From Ceriagrion tenellum (lineage: Eukaryota; Arthropoda; Insecta; Odonata; Coenagrionidae), in assembly GCA_963169105.1 (NCBI GenBank), contig OY720643.1, positions 95,180,848 through 95,244,847 on the forward strand: a stretch of 64,000 bases of DNA, written 5' to 3'. Below the pieces are notes generated by a model, which was given only the letters and a program-made list of their open reading frames with translations, had not been told where the DNA came from and did not search any database. Below are positions 11,501-21,443 of the stretch, piece after piece (positions within the stretch are counted from its first letter, which is position 1; every line of letters starts with the position of its first letter). The position numbers were made by a program, and so were the translations under genes.

Positions 11501-12297
11501 TTACAGAGACAAAACTGCAGTCATTGGTATGGGGACATACCAATTTCCCATGCATTCCCATCACTTTCTTGAAGTTTCTCACAGTCTTTTACACAAGATA
11601 GTCAACGCAAAACTAGGCTATTTGAAGTTTTGTGCCCGTTGGGTACCATAACTGCTAACCGACGTCCACAAAAGCAAACGATTGAGTTCTGCCATGGAAT
11701 TCCTTTTGCATTTTCACTATGAGAGAGAAGAGTTTTTGAACACAATTGTTACTGACGATAAGATTTGGGTGGACCACGTGAATACAGAGACAAAACTGCA
11801 GTCATTGGAATAGGGACATACCAATTCCCCATGCAAACCAACGAAAGCCCGTCAAACTTTGTCAGCGAGGAAGGTCATGGCTACTGTTTTTGTTGGTGCA
11901 AATGGCATCTTGCTCGTTAATATAATGGAACACGATACGACTATCACTTCTACAGTCTACTGTGCTACTTTAAAGAGACTGAGAAGAGCAATCCAAAACC
12001 AGCGTCGTGGTCTTCCGACATCTGGCGTTCCGTTTGTGCATGACAACGCTCGCCCTCACACAGCTCGAAAAACAAATGAACTTTTGGCAAAGTTCAAATG
12101 AAAAGATTTTGACCATACCCCATATAGCCTGGACTTGGTTCATAGTGACTTTCATCTCTTCGCTCAAAGGAAAAAGTGCTTACATCCCAGAGCTTTGCCG
12201 ACCATGAGCTTCAAAACGCCGTGACAGATTGGCTACGTTACCTGGCGGCAGATTTTTATGGAGAGGGAATTTATAATATGGGTAATCGTTATTTATG
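8574..12297 (+). mobile_element. Decayed mariner (Tc1/mariner) element with internally amplified transposase
   Basis: The element is read from about 8736 as a mariner transposase. The N-terminal helix-turn-helix part (8.77-9.12 kb) has RFLWAISHSAAEIHRELC, then MSEGVV, then RRFTISD and FCARWVP blocks. The catalytic region follows: an EEFLNTIVTD block carrying the first Asp, HDNARPHTARKT with the second Asp (about 12038-12073), and PYSLDLVHSDFHLF with the third Asp (about 12117-12160). It ends with VTDWLRYLAADFY. It is dead: there is a stop soon after the start codon, a stop after WVP, a TGA at 12099-12101 where the family has Trp, and a frameshift near 12200. The probable 5' end is near 'cgaggggcgaccagaaagt' (about 8576). 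Homology stops near 12297 without a matching 3' inverted repeat, so the 3' end is truncated. The central part is multiplied into a tandem array (separate entry). Confidence 0.88.
9031..11836 (+). repeat. Ten-copy 281-bp tandem array inside the mariner transposase
   Basis: Ten head-to-tail units begin at about 9031, 9312, 9593, 9874, 10155, 10436, 10717, 10998, 11279 and 11560; landmark motifs recur at exactly 281 bp. Each unit spans the HTH/catalytic junction from a VSHSLLLKIVTEK-type block through FCARWVP to the first-Asp block and KLQSLVWGH. Because 281 is not a multiple of 3, each junction shifts the frame, so the array cannot encode one long protein. Each unit instead holds a 66-codon ATG frame (MSSAMEFLL to FLTVFYTR; nine copies, the tenth lost its ATG). 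Units differ by only a few bases. Every unit carries the same stop after WVP (TAA, in one copy TAG), so the gene was already dead before amplification. Confidence 0.95.
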
Positions 12298-12530
12298 TAT
12301 TTATTTATAGAGTTTAACGTTTGCCCAAAAAACAATTACAGGGCAAACAAAACAAAAAAGAAGAAAATACAAAACATATTGTAATCGATTGAATTTTACA
12401 GAAATTTCGAAACATATCAAGAAACTATATCATTTATCAATTTCCAAAAGAGACTTCTTTTTTGACATAAATGAATATAGCAAGTAATTGAATTTGCTGG
12501 GAAACTTCGTGAATAGGTAAAATATAATGT
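12298..12530. other. AT-rich flank with a perfect 8-bp hairpin
   Basis: Just beyond the mariner break lies a hairpin, 'gtttgccc' (12319-12326) against 'gggcaaac' (12341-12348), followed by an A-rich tract. There is no gene. It may be the 3' tail of another dispersed element into which the mariner was inserted or by which it was truncated. Confidence 0.4.
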
Positions 12531-13090
12531 CTAGTTTTAAGTTCTATACCTACAGGCGTTTCGGCTCACGCCGCAGGATTGCAACTTCCGCCCCCGGTTT
12601 GCAAGCTCTCGCTTATTACCGAGGACATGGAAGAGGTGGGAGGAAAGGATGGGTAGGGAAGGTTAGCGAAACCACTGCCCCTTCGAGACCGACACCAATG
12701 AGGCGGATTGAGGTCAAAAGGACCTCAAGGGCCTCCGCCTCCCCGAAGTGCTCGTTTTAGTTTGGTTCCCCCAAACAACTGAGACGAGTAACCGTCGGCT
12801 CCGCTTTCGCTAGAGCCTACCGCACATCTCTGCGTACCGAGAGAGCCTGTTGCCCAAATATTTGGGCTTAGGTATCCCTCTGATTCGCTTTTTGGGTTGC
12901 CGCCGTGCGGTCTGCCGACTTACGTCATTGGAGTGAGGATCACCGGACCCGATGGAGGGTCAAAACGGACCAATTTTGGTCAAATGTGTAAGTGCAACCC
13001 ACTCCTCAATAGGTCCCGACAACCCATAAGATTTACACTTACAAATTTTACACTTGCTAAATTTTCATTTAAAAACGAAGGTTAATTTCT
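12531..13090. other. GC-rich, hairpin-rich segment (possible non-coding mobile element)
   Basis: A sharply GC-rich block sits in AT-rich DNA. It holds several local hairpins: GGCGGA/TCCGCC enclosing GAGGTC/GACCTC (12702-12739), GGCTC/GAGCC near 12797-12820, and a perfect 16-bp palindrome GCCCAAATATTTGGGC (12852-12867). Two chance frames (12527-12760, 12897-13085) lack family motifs. The density of stems suggests a foldback-type or structured-RNA-derived element, but I see no matching outer ends. Confidence 0.4.
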
Positions 13091-13990
13091 GGACGACCCT
13101 CGTAAATTTGGCCGTGGAATTTTGGACAAAAGGGGATGCGATTGTATATGGAGGAATATTTATAACTGTAGTAATAGAATGTTGGATAAAAATAGAAAAC
13201 AAATTTCGATGAGCTGGAATGTTAGAAGATAGAAAGATATCAAGTTCTATGCAAATTGGTAGAAATTATACGGAAAAATGGAAAACATGAGGGGAAACCA
13301 AGAATCACAAGGGCAATAGACAGACTATTTTTGATCAAAATCAAAGCGTTATTTACTAGTTTGGATAGAAAATAGCATCATAACACTCAGAATTTTGTCA
13401 GACTAAGTAGCACTTTTACTCATCACAATTTTAAATTATTTTTTCCGGATAACACGGATTAGATTGATTACCCAATATATGAATACGGGTTTGGGAAAAA
13501 AATCCTGCTTGTATCAGCCTCGTCAGCCAAATGGCTTCAAACGGGATACTTTCATTCCCAAATTGGGCAATATAAATTTTTAGGAAAATATACTTTAGAT
13601 ATTCCGTGGTGCAGTAATTAGAATGTGAACAGGAAAAACTGTATTCTCATATCATTTTAAAAACTCAAATCCAAATATAAGCAACATCTGATTCCCAGAT
13701 TAGCAATTTCTCAAAAACCATTAATTTTAATGGTCATAAACAGCAATATTTCTTTTCTTTTATCTTTCTCCAAATAGCAGTTATACAATCCAAACGGCTC
13801 AAAAGAACAGCCTCAGCATCCCTCATTCATTATTTATTCCGAATAAAACATGAATATTAATGATTCCGACTGTCTTCATTCGCATATCCAACCGCGCAAA
13901 TTCCTCAATATTCATTCCCGCAAAATCCAAACGACTCTTCCACGCCATTACGGGGCGAAAAATGTGATTTTTTTCCAACAAAAAAATTGT
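13091..13990. other. No gene seen
   Basis: AT-rich DNA. The only notable point is a small hairpin, agcc-aaat-ggct, at about 13523-13535. Confidence 0.45.
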
Positions 13991-14760
13991 CAACCATACG
14001 ATGGAGGTGAGAGACGTTTAAGCAGTTCAGGCAGTGCGATAAAAGGGCATTCATCAGGCAACAGAGGGCAGCAGCGGCGAACTCGCCCGCTCGTGTAACC
14101 GTCCAAAATTTTCCGCTCCCCTCGGTACAGTGTGTTGCGGGATCTCGTAAATACGAGTCGAGCGTTCGCTTCCGAAAAAACCCCGTACGTTATCGAACCG
14201 CATTCGTCTCCTGGATTGAACGTCTGCGGCAGTGGAGATAGGAGCGGAAGCAGGGGAAGAGAAAAAGGGGTCATGACCTCACACCAAACTCCAATTACAG
14301 AAGCACGTGACACATTGGGCGGACGGATACGACGTGAGGAAAAACGTAACGAAATATCTTTCCCACGACTCTTCCTCGAGGAATAAAAATCTTAAATATC
14401 AACATCTTCCTACCTTAGCGTCGTATTCATTACCTAAAAATACATACCGACTATTTGCTGTTTCCCCTCAGCTCATCGACCAGTTCTCAGCTAAGGAAAG
14501 AAAGACCATGAAGAAAAGGTTTAATTGCCTCTTGTATTTCTGATTGAACCAGACTTCTCTTCTTCATTCTCCGCAAAATATATTTTTTTGCCCGTGGTCG
14601 CGGTCGGACCGGCGAGAAATTGGTGGGAAACGACTCTCAAAGACAACCTGCTAGTGCCATAATTGGAGCGCGGTCCAACTTCTCCATCTCGCCACCACCG
14701 CAGCAGCGCCACGGGTGCTAATTAGTCACGGCACGTGAGACAAAAGGCTCATTCCCGCAC
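13991..14760. other. GC-rich patch, function unknown
   Basis: The patch contains many CpG dinucleotides and overlapping frames on both strands (for example 107 codons on minus at 13990-14313 and 84 on plus at 14132-14386). None has a domain I recognise. It could be a promoter or first-exon region, but no clean TATA/initiator pair stands out. Confidence 0.25.
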
Positions 14761-17700
14761 TGCACGGATTGGAGTCCACTGACCTCATGAGTACGGGGAC
14801 GTGGTTCGATTCTGCCTGCGTGTCAAACTCTTTGTCTTAAAGGAGTTCTCGAGGAAAACAATTTTGGAAATAGCAGTCAGTTCTTTACTAATGTCCTATT
14901 TTGCATTCGGTAATTCGGCAAACGGCAAATGTGACGGTTAGATTCACGGCCGATCCGATGGTATCGAGGTGCATGGTGATGTAGAACTGGGTACGCTCAC
15001 AGCTGTAACGTGAACACACAACTGACAGTATACCTCGGCTTTCCTGTCCTGCGAATATCCTGACTCTGAATAGTTTAATATTAATAAAAAAAATTCTAGA
15101 TTATTACAAGTACTATAAAAATTTAAGGGGTGATACCTAGTCCTTTTTTCGTCTGAACGCAAGGGGAGGGGCGACGAACCATGTGCTGGTGTAGCGCCGG
15201 AGGCTTAGAATCTCCGAGGGTAAGGGAATGGGTAATGGTGCATGCTCTCATACAGTGGTATGGCAGTGCTAAGTGGCAATGTTAGGGGGCGGCTCGAGTT
15301 TCAAAGGACCATATTTTGGAAACAGAAAGATACATGAAAAGAGACGAAGTTTTGTTCTAGAATAATTTACTATTGTATTTTACGCAGGATTAAACCTTTT
15401 TCCGCCCGCCAAACCTGCATTTAGCTTCAAAGTATATAGGGCCCTTGAGGAACGGGTTAAGGCAATTAAGAATGAAAAAACTAAAGAAACATTATTTTGT
15501 TATATGACATTTCACCACGATCATTTTGCGACGTGAAAAATATTAATTTTCTAAATTCTAAAAAAAACAAGTGCCTAGTGTACACCCAACTTGCCATTCT
15601 CCTCGGAGATGGGCCCAATCAGGTAACGAGACGCTTTTTTATCTCTCATTTGGTTATATTTTAATTGTTCCATTGGGATAGACTTTCAATTAGCCACTGA
15701 TTTAAAAACTGCTACTGGGCTAAAGACTCTTGTATTTTGATGATTTCCATCATAAAGCACTATCCTTGCATGTCTCCTTTTTTTATTCTACTTTTATGTA
15801 ATGTTAATATACACCCACCTATTGCAATGTCCTCCACCATCATAATGCTGTTAAAGTATTCGACGTTCTATTCTCTCAAGATATTCAAACCAAGCATACG
15901 GAGCATGATATTTTTATTACCGTCAATCACGGGTACTCATAATCCATATTCTCTCATAGATAATTTATTCTGAATTTAATTCCTTCTATATTAACTGAAA
16001 ACAAAGAAAAATAGCCGGACGTTCAACTTACTTTGCTAGAACCAAACTATTATGGCAGAAACCATCACTGGTATAAATGTAAGGAAATAGACTGCAGAAC
16101 CGATAGATATAGAATGTAATTTTTTCCACGTACAATACGGGAGCATAAGAGTGCTATGGATTAGTTTTATGAAACTTGGACCCTCACCAGGCATGTAAGA
16201 TTTTCGCTAAATATATTAACAACTTTATTAACAACGCATCCAGCATGAAGTTTAGGGTAAGACATAGCTATCTACATGGTAAAGTATCTTGTAAGCCTAT
16301 TTATCAATTGCATTAATAATGCAATCAATAAGAGCAATAATAAAGATCAGTTGTATCATAACTAGTGTTGAATGGTAGCTTTTAATTCTCCGTAGCATTC
16401 TCCTAGTTTCTAGTCTGACCGCGCATAGTTATCCTAAATGCTTTTGACCTGCGCCTTGCGAACGGGTGAACGTGCGTGGGTCTGATTTGAACTGGGATGA
16501 GTGCTGCATGCCATGGGTTGAATCACCCCATGCCACACACCCTAATGGTGGCATGTATGTTATTTCATGATTGAAGATGTTGATGGAAATACATTTCAGG
16601 CACCCCGTGTCCACTCAATGAGCGGAGAATGTAATTCTAGCGCACCAAAGTACCATTGTCGTGTAAAAAAGGTAGGAAATTATCAACTTGTCTCGTCTCT
16701 CACAACAGTTGAAATGGATGAGAAACTCCAATTCAAATGAGGGTTTGGCGAAGGAACAATGCTTCACAGAGCTGAGATTGGCTGATCATCTTGTGAATAT
16801 CACATTCCTGTTTCAAGGAGCGGAAATCTATCAATTGCCTTAAAATTGACGCGATATTACACATTTCATTATCTATATTTAATAGTGGGTTCATTTAGGA
16901 ATACAACTACGCACGGAATCTCTATGTATTGCAGATTAAATAGCTAAAACGCAACTTAGTAGTGTTTCCAAATGCAGTTGCGGTTAAGAAAGCGATCTTT
17001 TTCATCGATATTGGCTTCGTTAAAACAGAGAGGACTGTTTACTCTTGGTCTAATGAGATGCGATACTCCCATACTGTCGGTGAAGTAGCGGCGAGATTCC
17101 AAATCAGTGGTAGGTACCTCATTTGTAGAAGCAGGAAGGTATGGGAGATGGAAGAGAATGGCGAGAGGAATTAATTTGCATTCACGTTCTATTTATTCAC
17201 AGAGGCACGCAAGCGGGTTAGGTTGCGATCATCATGAACGCTGTTACCTCAAGAAATATATCCCTTTAATATATACAATCAATACAGCTGAAAGACAACA
17301 GCATTTATTTGGGAGTGATAATAAGAAACCAGCTTTATTTATAGCTGTTCAAAATTAGCTCAATAGAAACAAAAATAAATCCATGTCAGTCAGAAATAAG
17401 GGTATGAAATATTTAGAAATTTCCCAGAAACAATTACCCTTGTAGCAATTTCTACGCATTTTTAGAGAAAAAAAATTACATTGCTATTTTATGTATTTAC
17501 TGCCAGCACTACCGTCAGCCTTTCATATTTCCTTTAACTTTAGATTCCATTAACTAATAAAATCAAACGTACGCCAATTTATACATATGTGGCATTTGGA
17601 TGTGTTACGAAGGCCGATAGAGCCATGACTGAGTGAATCACTGTGCTTTATTGCTGTCAATTTCTTGTATGCTCTCTTGCCCACTTGGATATTTTCTTTT

Positions 17701-19390
17701 TGCTGCAGATCGGGCTCGTTAATAGAATAGAATAAAAGAAAATGGAGTGAGTTGCGGAAGAGAAAACTTATTGTAATATACTTCTACTACTCGCTACTTT
17801 TTGTAAAATGTTTGAAATAAATGTAACATTAACCACGAATCGAAATGAGTATTTTAGCAAATGAAAGACAGTGTCTCGGTAGGGCAGGGGTTAGACCAAT
17901 AGTACAGAATATTCGTGCTCAGAATTTACGGAATTGAGTGTCATTTTTTTATACAGCATTACCTTAATTTTGAAATTCTCCCAAATTTCCACTTTTGACG
18001 TAGACATTTTTAAGGTGTCGTAAGGAGTTATCAGATAAATTAATAAAACGCTGATATAAACAATGTCATAAATACTAGCTTCAAAAATTATTTCGGTATA
18101 AGTTTACCGCATGGTTGAAGAGGTATTTCTCATTAAAGTCGACCGTTTTTACGCTATATCATATGGCAAACTACAAAATATAAGCTATAAATTTTAAATA
18201 AGTAATGAATTACGCAGTAAACACTTCCAAAAAACTGCATATGAAGAGATAATACACTTAAAGTGAACCTTGCAATCTCTGAGCGATTGACTGCGCAATT
18301 ATTTTGAACGAATTAATATAAAATTAAGCGTCTATTCAATAAAAATACGTAGTCACGTTCAAAAAAGGCTTTGCTGCATGAATCAGTCGAAATATTATTT
18401 TTCCATTTCATAATTAGTCAAAATGTTAAATTATAATCCAGAATGTATTGTTTTCTGAAAGTGAATAATTGTACATTCAAGTTTTTATATTTCCGTTATC
18501 TCCTGTTAAATATGATTTCCTTAGTTGCCTAGGAACGAATTTGAGCGAAAAAATAAACATGTCTTGGCTCAAATCCATTAATTCCTCGTTAAATATGCAT
18601 ATCATTCACGTAGCTTCCTTCAATAATGTTAAGATCTAGGCATGATATTTATACTTAGCACACATATGGAACGGCCTTCCGGTATAAGATAATCATAGTG
18701 AAATAGCCATTACAAAACATGTGACAATAAAATCTATACGAATGTGATATTCACGATAGCGTAATTCATCCCTCATTTTTGACAAGCTATCACCATGCAA
18801 ACTGTATTTGTTAATACAAGCTGATTCCTGAGCGACTATAATATTTAAAAAATCAAATGCAAACATTTTCAACAAATGTGAAACAAAGTCCACACACGTG
18901 TTTTCAATGAACACTTTTTCAACGCCTTTGACAGCGACTACATGGCCATTTCAGTGAACTACCCCCATTTCTCTCAGTAATTTGCTGTAAAAGAGGCATC
19001 TTTTTAATTTTTTATCTACTTTCCTGGTATTTTCGCTACTTTCTAACGGATTTAAGTGAAAATGGCATTTAAATTGAGAGAAAAATACCCATTTCCCCAT
19101 GTTTTTTTCATTTTCACCTTAAACTTTATAAATTATATAACTCGACTGGGAAGCAAAATAGCACAGAAAGGTAAAATTTTGTAGCTCATACCAGATAGAA
19201 TACATTATATATATACGTTCCATTTTCAAATGACATTAATATCCCTTTATGGTAGAACCACCGTAAAAGTTCACTTCAAATCGACTAGTTGCGTTGAATA
19301 GTTCGGGAGATATTGATTTTATTTTTGGAGGAGCACGTGTTTTTGAGTAGATACTTGAGTGCCTCTCAATGCTGTACCAAAATTGCTCCG
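14761..19390. other. No gene seen; contains one dispersed-repeat copy at about 16390-16600
   Basis: Largely AT-rich and featureless. At about 16390-16600 there is a segment with 'ctgggatgag', 'accccatgcca' and a following 'gatgttgatgg' block. It resembles segments at 22010-22200 and, more weakly, 45900-46090 (separate entry). Open frames here are all under 90 codons with no motif. Confidence 0.4.
16390..16600. repeat. Dispersed repeat, copy 1 (relatives near 22.0 and 45.9 kb)
   Basis: The shared order of blocks is a 'ctgaccgcg'/'ttgaccgcg' start, an 'aactgggatgag'/'gactggggcgaatg' block, a 'caccccatgcc' block, then 'gatgttgatgg'/'gatgtgga'. The copy at 22010-22200 follows the same order with insertions. 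The copy near 45.9-46.1 kb keeps only the 'gtggtgtggagtcac' and 'cgccacccacc' part. The style resembles the 3' untranslated end of the LINE family at 38.5 and 48.05 kb, where 'gcccatgtggcggcttgcag' occurs. Confidence 0.35.
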
Positions 19391-19822
19391 CCTGGCTCAA
19401 CAAAAACCGCGCAAGTTCTTACTATATCGTGCCGTGCTCGAAAATTACCAGCTCACATTTTGCCCATCGCATCCCCCGAGAGCGGTCTCCCGCGTCCACC
19501 ACCACTAGCGCCCACTCGCGGCCGGAGCCAACACTTCCGCCACTCACCCATCCCACAGACTCCCCGGGGGATCTAAAGTTCGTTTCCCATTTTTTTTACC
19601 TCTCGCCGCTACCAACACCACCAAACTTCATCCACCACCCTCTTCGCCGACCCATTCCCGCCCACAAATGAGGCGGCGACCGCGCCTCAAATCCAATCGC
19701 GATCCCATTACGTTTGCCTCGGACGTGTTCTCCACCCCGAACAGAACCAAACCCATCTTATGCCAAACACCCCCTCCCACCCGAACGCTCATTTCCCACC
19801 CGTTCAAAGCCCACCCCACCCT
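19391..19822. other. Pyrimidine-rich, CpG-containing block upstream of a candidate promoter
   Basis: The plus strand is C-rich with little G, leaving several overlapping frames open (19313-19576, 19369-19671, 19668-19877). Their mutual overlap argues against coding. The position just upstream of a TATA/initiator pair is consistent with proximal promoter DNA. This is an inference from composition only. Confidence 0.3.
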
Positions 19823-19861
19823 TATAAATTCCCAAGAGCCGTTTTTACGCAATTCAGACGC
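19823..19861 (+). promoter_or_regulatory. Candidate TATA box and initiator
   Basis: TATAAAT begins at 19823. A TTCAGA initiator-like motif has its A at 19856, which places the first T of the TATA box at -33, close to the usual arthropod spacing of about -31. An ATG in 'gttcaATGg' follows at 19882. The pair lies at the downstream edge of a C-rich block. The motifs are short, so chance remains a serious possibility. Confidence 0.35.
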
Positions 19862-19881
19862 ACAAAAAGAACCTTAGTTCA

Positions 19882-20049
19882 ATGGATCGCTCACGTGGAG
19901 ATAGTCCAACAGGAGAAAATAAATGCCGCTTCTTCATTAAATATAGGTTATTGAGTGTGATTTTTCTTGTAATAAAATATACAACTTCGAAGAAAAATTA
20001 CCAGAAACACTGTGATCTCTGTCTCGGCAAATCATGCACTAACATTTAG
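19882..20049 (+). CDS. Tiny 55-codon open frame downstream of the candidate promoter
   Basis: The frame starts MDRSRGDSPTGENK, has a short hydrophobic run (LLSVIFLVI, about residues 23-31), and ends with a cysteine-containing basic tail (HCDLCLGKSCTNI) and TAG. An AATAAA-type signal lies just after the stop, at about 20055. Together with the TATA/initiator pair 27 bases upstream of the ATG it makes a plausible compact transcription unit. I recognise no family. The hydrophobic segment is internal and weak for a signal peptide. It may equally be a chance frame or the first exon of a longer gene. Confidence 0.18.
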   Translation: MDRSRGDSPTGENKCRFFIKYRLLSVIFLVIKYTTSKKNYQKHCDLCLGKSCTNI

Positions 20050-20610
20050 CTGTAAATAAAGTTTTATGAAGTGAAAGTTATAGATTGAGAACCAAATACA
20101 CTGAAGAGGAAGTTAAAAGCAAATCAAATAAACTCCCACATCCCGCAGCAATAGGACAGATATTAAAAACTAGAGCAAAATATATAAATACCCATTAACA
20201 TCCGCGTAATAAGAATTTTTTAGAAAGGGGTTGTTTTCAGCAAGATTTGCATAAAGAAATGTTCGTATATATTATGTGTGTATCCGTAGTAAACGTGTAT
20301 CGATAGTACCTCTATTCATTTCATTTGAGATTTATTGTCAGCATTTTAATCCTTCGATATGTCAGTAAAATGTTTTTAGTTTAAAGGTTCCATTAAAAAA
20401 ATTTATATTTGATTGCATTTGACCTTAATGTAACCTTTATTTTCAAGTTTTATAAAAAATATCATTTCACTTATAAGTTTCATAGAATTAAATAACATTT
20501 ATTGTACATTATAGCCCAAAGGATGCAGAAATTAATCTGCGAAATGGTGGTATGAGGTGATTGAATTCATTAATACCCAAGACCAATCCTCCAGAATAAA
20601 AGTGAATACA

Positions 20611-20751
20611 TTGATCTCCTTCATTTTTCGGGATCTACCGCGTATTATTTTTTGTTTTCTTCAACCTGAAGATGCTGACAGTAGCGTCAGCGAAACTTTT
20701 GGCACTTATAACAAAATTACGCGGTAGATCCCTAAAAATGAAGGAGGTCAA
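20611..20751 (+). ncRNA. Hammerhead-like hairpin, copy 1
   Basis: A 34-bp outer inverted repeat (about 20611-20644 against 20718-20751, 32 of 34 positions pairing by eye; inner part 'gggatctaccgcgta') encloses a hammerhead-type core. The core has CTGAAGA at 20666-20672, a strong stem II GCTGAC/GTCAGC, and GAAAC at 20692-20696. This matches the CUGANGA / GAAA consensus. However, after GAAAC the sequence reads 'ttttggcac', and I cannot find the required NUH cleavage triplet or the inner base pairs of stem I. I therefore call it hammerhead-like rather than an active ribozyme. It is likely the end structure of a Penelope-type or related non-autonomous element. Confidence 0.5.
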
Positions 20752-21153
20752 CGTAGAACACCGTGAAAGCCTTCGTTCTCACAATAGTGAATACATATAA
20801 GAAAAGCAGTCACGGTGGACTCGGTTTAAAATTGCTTCTAGGGTGATATATTGCGTAAGGTGCTTTGACATGGAACTGAGTGAAAATCCTTGTATTTTAA
20901 TGGAATGCAAATGTTTTTAGTTTAAAGGTTCCATCAAAAAAATATTTATATTTGTTTGCATTTGACCTTAGTGTAACCTTTATTTTCAAGTTTTATACAA
21001 AATATCATTTCACTTATAAGTTTCATAGAATTAAACAACATTTATTGTACATTATAGCCCAAAGGATGCAGATATTAATCTGCGAAATGGTGATAAGAGG
21101 TGATTGAATTCATTAATACCCAAGACCAATCCTCCAGAATAACAGTGAATTCA

Positions 21154-21292
21154 TTGATCTCCTTCATTTTTTGGGATCTACCGCGGATTTTGTTTTGTTT
21201 TCTTCAACCTGAAGATGCTGACAATAGTGTCAGCGAAACTTTTGGCACTTATAAGAAAAATACGCGGTAGAACCCGAAAAATGAAGGTCAAC
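21154..21292 (+). ncRNA. Hammerhead-like hairpin, copy 2
   Basis: This is the second copy, in the downstream 541-bp unit. CTGAAGA is at 21209-21215, stem II is GCTGAC/GTCAGC-like with a changed loop, and GAAAC is at 21235-21239. The outer inverted repeat is still present but weaker (a small deletion at 'aaggtcaac' and a 'gaaccc' change). Loop changes with a conserved stem suggest ancestral structural constraint, though two copies are too few to prove it. Confidence 0.48.
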
Positions 21293-21443
21293 GTAGAACA
21301 CCGCGAAAGCCTTCGTTCTCACAATAGTGAATACATATAAGAAAAGCAGTCACGGTGGACTCGGTTTAAAATTGATTCTAGGGTATTATATTGGGTAAGG
21401 TGCTTTGACATGGAACTGAGTGAAAATCCTTGTATTTTAATGG

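Larger units (their letters stand above)
20369..21443. repeat. 541-bp direct tandem duplication (two units)
   Basis: Unit 1 begins at 'aatgtttttagtttaaagg' (20369) and unit 2 at the same string (20910), a period of 541 bp. Both run through the 'aaggatgcag' block, the 'ccaagaccaatcctccagaa' block, a long hairpin, and end at 'aaaatccttgtattttaatg'. Differences are scattered substitutions and small indels (roughly 95% identity by eye). Beyond the second unit the sequence diverges at about 21443. Each unit carries a hammerhead-like hairpin (separate entries). Confidence 0.9.

Noticed and set aside
9153..11601. Nine near-identical 66-codon ORFs as a tandem gene family.
   Set aside because: They are out-of-frame fragments of a dead mariner transposase created by a 281-bp repeat unit; there is no sign of independent promoters.
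9031..11836. CRISPR-like reading of the regular 281-bp repeats.
   Set aside because: Units are contiguous with no spacers, are far too long, and lie in a eukaryotic transposon.
13515..13545. Hammerhead-like string CTGACGAGG near a small hairpin (minus strand).
   Set aside because: The following GAAA box and cleavage triplet are missing and the order of elements is wrong.
14790..14825. GGTTCGATTCT with nearby arms at 14.8 kb as a tRNA gene.
   Set aside because: I could not form an acceptor stem or anticodon arm; it is probably a chance B-box.
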